Assembly (NCBI GenBank): GCA_009663005.1
Contig: CM018890.1
Coordinates: 5,051,387 to 5,061,386, forward strand
Origin: Actinidia chinensis
Taxonomy: Eukaryota > Streptophyta > Magnoliopsida > Ericales > Actinidiaceae
DNA length: 10,000 bases
Direction: 5' to 3'
The translations under genes and the position numbers were made by a program. The notes below the pieces were generated by a model that did not search any database, was not told the origin of the DNA, and was given only the letters and a program-made list of their open reading frames with translations. Shown here piece by piece: positions 7,872 to 10,000 of the stretch; position 1 is the stretch's first letter, and each line of letters opens with the position of its first letter.

Positions 7872-8068
7872 GAAAAATGCTATGGGTATCTTATTTTGGG
7901 TACTCCAAATACACACCCATGAGAGAGACACACACACAAAAAGTGGGTCCCACACACCCCAAGTGTGTGGACCCCATCCCAAATGTGTGGAGCCCACTTT
8001 TCTTGTGTCTATCTCTTTCATGGATGTGCATTTGAGGTACCCAAAATAGGGTACCCATACCACTACCC
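7872..8068. mobile_element. Mutator-like palindromic MITE, copy 2, with perfect 9-bp duplication
   Basis: The 197-bp element starts GAAAAATGCTATGGGTA and ends TACCCATACCACTACCC. Flanks are an exact 9-bp repeat, TTAATTTAT (7863-7871 and 8069-8077), the length made by Mutator-like elements. Its reverse complement aligns with copy 1 end to end: both have a GGGTAGTG end, a G(G/A)AAAATGCT end, and the central ACACATTTGGG.TGGG.TCCACACACTTGGGG string. The two copies therefore sit in opposite orientation about 1.85 kb apart. It is nearly self-complementary over its whole length and does not code for protein. Confidence 0.92.
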
Positions 8069-8077
8069 TTAATTTAT

Positions 8078-8677
8078 TTTTGTTCACCTTTTTTGATGAG
8101 AAAAATAAAGAGGAGAATTTTCAACTTGCAGCCACAATCCAATCACTACGTCGGTGGAAGAGCGTCTCAGCCATCAAATCAATCAATGTTTTTAGCACTC
8201 CGACCCGCAAGAAAAGAATGAAAAACAAAACTAACTGTGTTTTCTAATCTCATATCTAATGAAAAAAAATACTATCTGCTGGATAATACAAGGGAGTGAT
8301 GGGAGATAAACCTATGATAGTAGTCCCGGCACAGGCTAAATAGGCCCGTGTCTGAATATCTCCAAAAATAACTCAATTTTGGGACACCAAGTTCAATATG
8401 TTATAATATAGATATGTTAAATAAAAAAATGCCCATTTTGGTTTTAGAAATCCAACCCACTTGGATCAACCATGTAGCAAGAGAGGTTGAATGGATTAGC
8501 GATATTACCCATTGAAAATGAGTTTGCAAAAAGTCTAGATTACGCAAGTTTAATGATACATTTGCCTCTAAAAATGCAAGAAGAGCTGTATTCAAGTGAT
8601 ATTTTTTGTGTCTAGCCAATGTAACTAGTATATTTTCTGTAAAGGAACCAAGGATATTCAATTGATAAAGATTTATA
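8078..8677. other. Intergenic DNA, nothing firmly recognised
   Basis: Positions 8120-8210 and 8280-8350 are less AT-rich than the surroundings. The minus-strand frame open over 8401-8661 (86 residues) has no motif I recognise and no good splice or start context, so it is not called. Confidence 0.5.
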
Positions 8678-8678
8678 T

Positions 8679-8803
8679 TTTTGTATATGTGATTAGGTAT
8701 ATATTAGTAAATGGTCAATACATGGTAGTAGCACTTTTGTATATGGGATTATGACTTTTTGTGTACTTAATTATATATATATATTGGTAAATTGAAGTAA
8801 TAG
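8679..8803. repeat. Diverged 56-bp direct repeat
   Basis: TTTTGTATATGTGATTA (8679-8695) recurs as TTTTGTATATGGGATTA (8735-8751). After each comes a TATATAT.(A/G)GTAAAT block and an A-rich run ending GTA.TAG, but the second unit has an extra stretch. It is simple, AT-rich sequence. Confidence 0.5.
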
Positions 8804-8885
8804 TTTTTTATGTGTATTCCAAGTTTTCAACTTTGATTGAAACTCACAAGAGATGTGAATTTTTGTTACAATAATAGTCTCGTTT

Positions 8886-8891
8886 TTTATT
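8886..8891 (-). terminator. AATAAA polyadenylation signal
   Basis: AATAAA on the minus strand begins 34 bases after the TAA stop at 8926-8928. The motif is common by chance in AT-rich DNA, but its distance fits the 3' end of the gene above it. Confidence 0.45.
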
Positions 8892-8925
8892 GAAAAAAAA
8901 TAATGTAAAGTGTTTCAAATTGAAA

Positions 8926-9107
8926 TTAAGGTATTATAGTCTCACGAAACTCAGGTGGCAAACCGTCCATGATGAGCTTGTTTTCATCTATGGCCATTTG
9001 ACCGAAAATGGTGTTTCTTTCCATCTCTTTTCGTACCACAATACTTCTGTACATCTTCAATCTGCTGCGAAAAATCTCGCAGATAAACTCGATTTCTCCC
9101 TTCAGAC
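8926..9107 (-). CDS. Terminal coding exon of an unrecognised plant gene
   Basis: After the acceptor TTGACTTCAG the minus strand reads two bases of a split codon and then 59 residues to TAA. It begins LKGEIEFICEIFRSRLKMY, goes on with RSIVVRKEMERNTIFGQMA, then DENKLIMDGLPPEFR, and ends ETIIP. The composition is that of a real soluble protein: charged, with regular hydrophobic spacing and no low-complexity bias. The first 35 residues look like an amphipathic or coiled-coil helix. I do not recognise the family. Joining to the upstream exon restores a Ser codon in frame, and AATAAA follows the stop. A GTGAGA donor-like string occurs near the end (TTTC then GTGAGA), so the true exon could stop there and continue at lower coordinates. 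It could equally be a gene remnant. No function is assigned. Confidence 0.6.
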
Positions 9108-9171
9108 CTGAAGTCAAATGCATAGTTTAAAACAAGATTTAAGAATGTTAATCAATTAGTTTCTTTCTCAC
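9108..9171 (-). other. Probable 64-bp intron
   Basis: On the minus strand AACAGGA is followed by donor GTGAGA at 9171, and the segment ends TTGACTTCAG at 9108. The interior is T/A-rich, with branch-like CTAAT and TTGATTAAC. Removal joins an A to GT, making an AGT Ser codon and keeping one frame (QNRSLKGE). At 64 bp it is near the lower limit for plant introns. Confidence 0.6.
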
Positions 9172-9251
9172 TCCTGTTTTGCAGCAAAAGAGCAGATAGT
9201 GCCCCTTCGTACCTCGTCGTGACAAGTTTGTCAATGCTATCAAGTGAACTA
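9172..9251 (-). CDS. Penultimate coding exon of the same unrecognised gene
   Basis: In the frame that joins the terminal exon, the minus strand reads SSLDSIDKLVTTRYEGAL then SALLLQNR before the split Ser codon. The exon starts at 9251 (after TTCTTAG) or 9248 (after TAGTAG). The polypyrimidine tract before either site is poor. Leu spacing suggests a helix that continues into the next exon. In-frame stops lie just beyond both ends (TGA upstream, TGA after read-through of the intron), as expected for an exon and not for a longer frame. No further upstream exon was found before the LTR at 9580, so the 5' part is missing, distant or interrupted. Confidence 0.5.
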
Positions 9252-9567
9252 CTAAGAACAGTTCAAACGAATGGGTGCAATCAGATTCAAACTTCCCTCT
9301 TTTTTTGGAGGTATTGATTGTCCTAATGATCCCGATTTTCATTTTTTGGAGCAGCACTTGTTATCTTCCCGATTTGCTTTTAGCCTTTTGGATAGCACTT
9401 GCCAGCTACCAATTTTTTGATTGTTCTGGGATTCTGGGAAGAGTAACCTTCTTTTAAGAACCCTTTTATGGATCATCACGGTACACTTTGGATTTGTTTT
9501 AAAAAAATGGTTTCAACGAGGCATTTCGGAGGCTTAAAAATTTGGGGGGATTAGGAATGTAACCGCA
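9252..9567 (-). other. Stretch between LTR/PBS and the gene-like exons
   Basis: On the minus strand this lies directly after a retrotransposon primer-binding site, where a leader and gag would be expected. I see no gag-like zinc knuckle or other retrotransposon protein. The plus-strand frame open over 9275-9457 is hydrophobic and unrecognised. The stretch may be decayed element sequence, an intron, or both. Confidence 0.35.
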
Positions 9568-9579
9568 GCTTTGATACCA
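9568..9579 (-). other. Primer-binding site of a copia-like LTR retrotransposon
   Basis: The minus strand reads TGGTATCAAAGC directly after the LTR end TTCTAACA. Plant copia elements prime from initiator Met-tRNA with TGGTATCAGAGC, and this differs at one base. Confidence 0.7.
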
Positions 9580-10000
9580 TGTTAGAATTTAGTTTAGGGC
9601 GGCAAAAGCGAAAAATATAAAGGCTGTGTAAAGTGGGTGAAAGAGAATAAATGGAGATGGAGATGGAGATGGAGATGGAGTTATAGTTGTTCTCAGAGCA
9701 AATTCTATAGGATTTTTTCTTTCTCTGGATTTTACTGTAATTGGCCAAATAATGAGATCTAGGGTTGTGGTCAACATATGTGCAGATGTATTATTTATTA
9801 AATAGTGTAGAATAATACTCTAAAAACACCAAATAAGCTCTCAAAATTAAGATGCCTTTTTTTAAGAAAATAATAATTTTTTGTGTTAGTAATATTATTG
9901 TTATTTTAATAAATAATTTATCGGTTTCCGGTTTATCTGGAGGAGGGGAGTTGGAACTGTAAAAATTTTATTTAAGTTTTAAAAAAATTAACTAAAGACA
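9580..10000 (-). mobile_element. 3' part of a copia-like LTR, running off the window
   Basis: Read on the plus strand the LTR starts TGTTAGAATT, so on the minus strand it ends AATTCTAACA, the usual TG...CA LTR border, immediately before a Met-tRNA primer-binding site. It contains an (ATGGAG)5 run at 9651-9680. AATAAAT on the minus strand lies near 9790. I cannot find the other border (a CTAACA on the plus strand), so the LTR either extends past 10000 or has lost that end, and the right-hand limit given here is the window edge. No second LTR copy was seen at lower coordinates, so this may be a truncated element. Confidence 0.55.
9651..9680. repeat. (ATGGAG)5 hexanucleotide repeat
   Basis: Five perfect tandem copies of ATGGAG. 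On the minus strand it reads CTCCAT repeats within the R/U5-side part of the LTR. Confidence 0.95.

Noticed and set aside
7863..8087. 74-residue minus-strand frame
   Set aside because: It covers the second palindromic MITE almost exactly, target duplications included. No coding evidence.
8401..8661. 86-residue minus-strand frame
   Set aside because: I considered it as a further exon of the unrecognised gene, but found no convincing acceptor and no similarity to a known family.
9148..9357. 69-residue minus-strand frame spanning the penultimate exon
   Set aside because: It reads the exon in the wrong frame; the frame that joins to the terminal exon differs.
9275..9457. 60-residue hydrophobic plus-strand frame
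   Set aside because: It lies between the LTR and the minus-strand exons, has no recognisable domain, and its T-rich codons explain the hydrophobicity.
9551..9777. Two overlapping minus-strand frames with Ser-Ile or Ser-Pro repeats
   Set aside because: The repeats are translations of the (ATGGAG)5 hexamer inside the LTR.
1..10000. CRISPR arrays, bacterial operons, tRNA or rRNA genes
   Set aside because: No regularly spaced direct repeats with unique spacers, no ribosome-binding-site-led gene clusters, and no cloverleaf or rRNA-like segments were seen.

Overview
This window looks like nuclear DNA of a flowering plant. It is AT-rich, long stretches have no open frame of useful length, and it is full of small non-autonomous transposons of plant type (Tourist/PIF-Harbinger, hAT and Mutator-like MITEs). 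The one protein segment I recognise belongs to a plant-specific family. I cannot name the species. Nothing bacterial or viral is visible.

Layout. At the left edge, on the minus strand, is the first coding exon (254-407) of a LONGIFOLIA/TRM-type gene, with its 5' splice site. The rest of that gene lies beyond base 1. Positions 408 to about 1500 would be its 5' leader and promoter. From about 1500 to 3300 there is intergenic DNA with a diverged ~101-bp repeat and a weak promoter-like patch. Positions 3315-3735 hold a decayed repeat built of internal duplications. Two Tourist-like MITEs sit 42 bp apart (3871-4080 and 4123-4349), each bounded by TTA. From 4353 to 5828 there is only AT-rich DNA. 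Two copies of one Mutator-like palindromic MITE lie at 5829-6021 and 7872-8068 in opposite orientation; the second has a perfect 9-bp target-site duplication. Between them are a hAT-type MITE (6937-7287) with a perfect 8-bp duplication, a decayed neighbour (7300-7627), and a possible older element (6211-6427).

The right end carries a probable two-exon 3' end of a second minus-strand gene (8926-9251), with a good splice junction and an AATAAA signal after the stop. I do not recognise its product. Upstream of it on the same strand is a copia-like LTR end with a primer-binding site (LTR from 9580 rightwards, PBS 9568-9579). The 5' part of this gene may therefore be missing or interrupted, and it may be a gene remnant.

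The two coding pieces show no functional link. The window is best read as an intergenic stretch between two gene ends that has been filled by successive small transposon insertions. I saw no new multi-gene system. The most interesting items are the unrecognised spliced gene fragment and the well-preserved MITEs.
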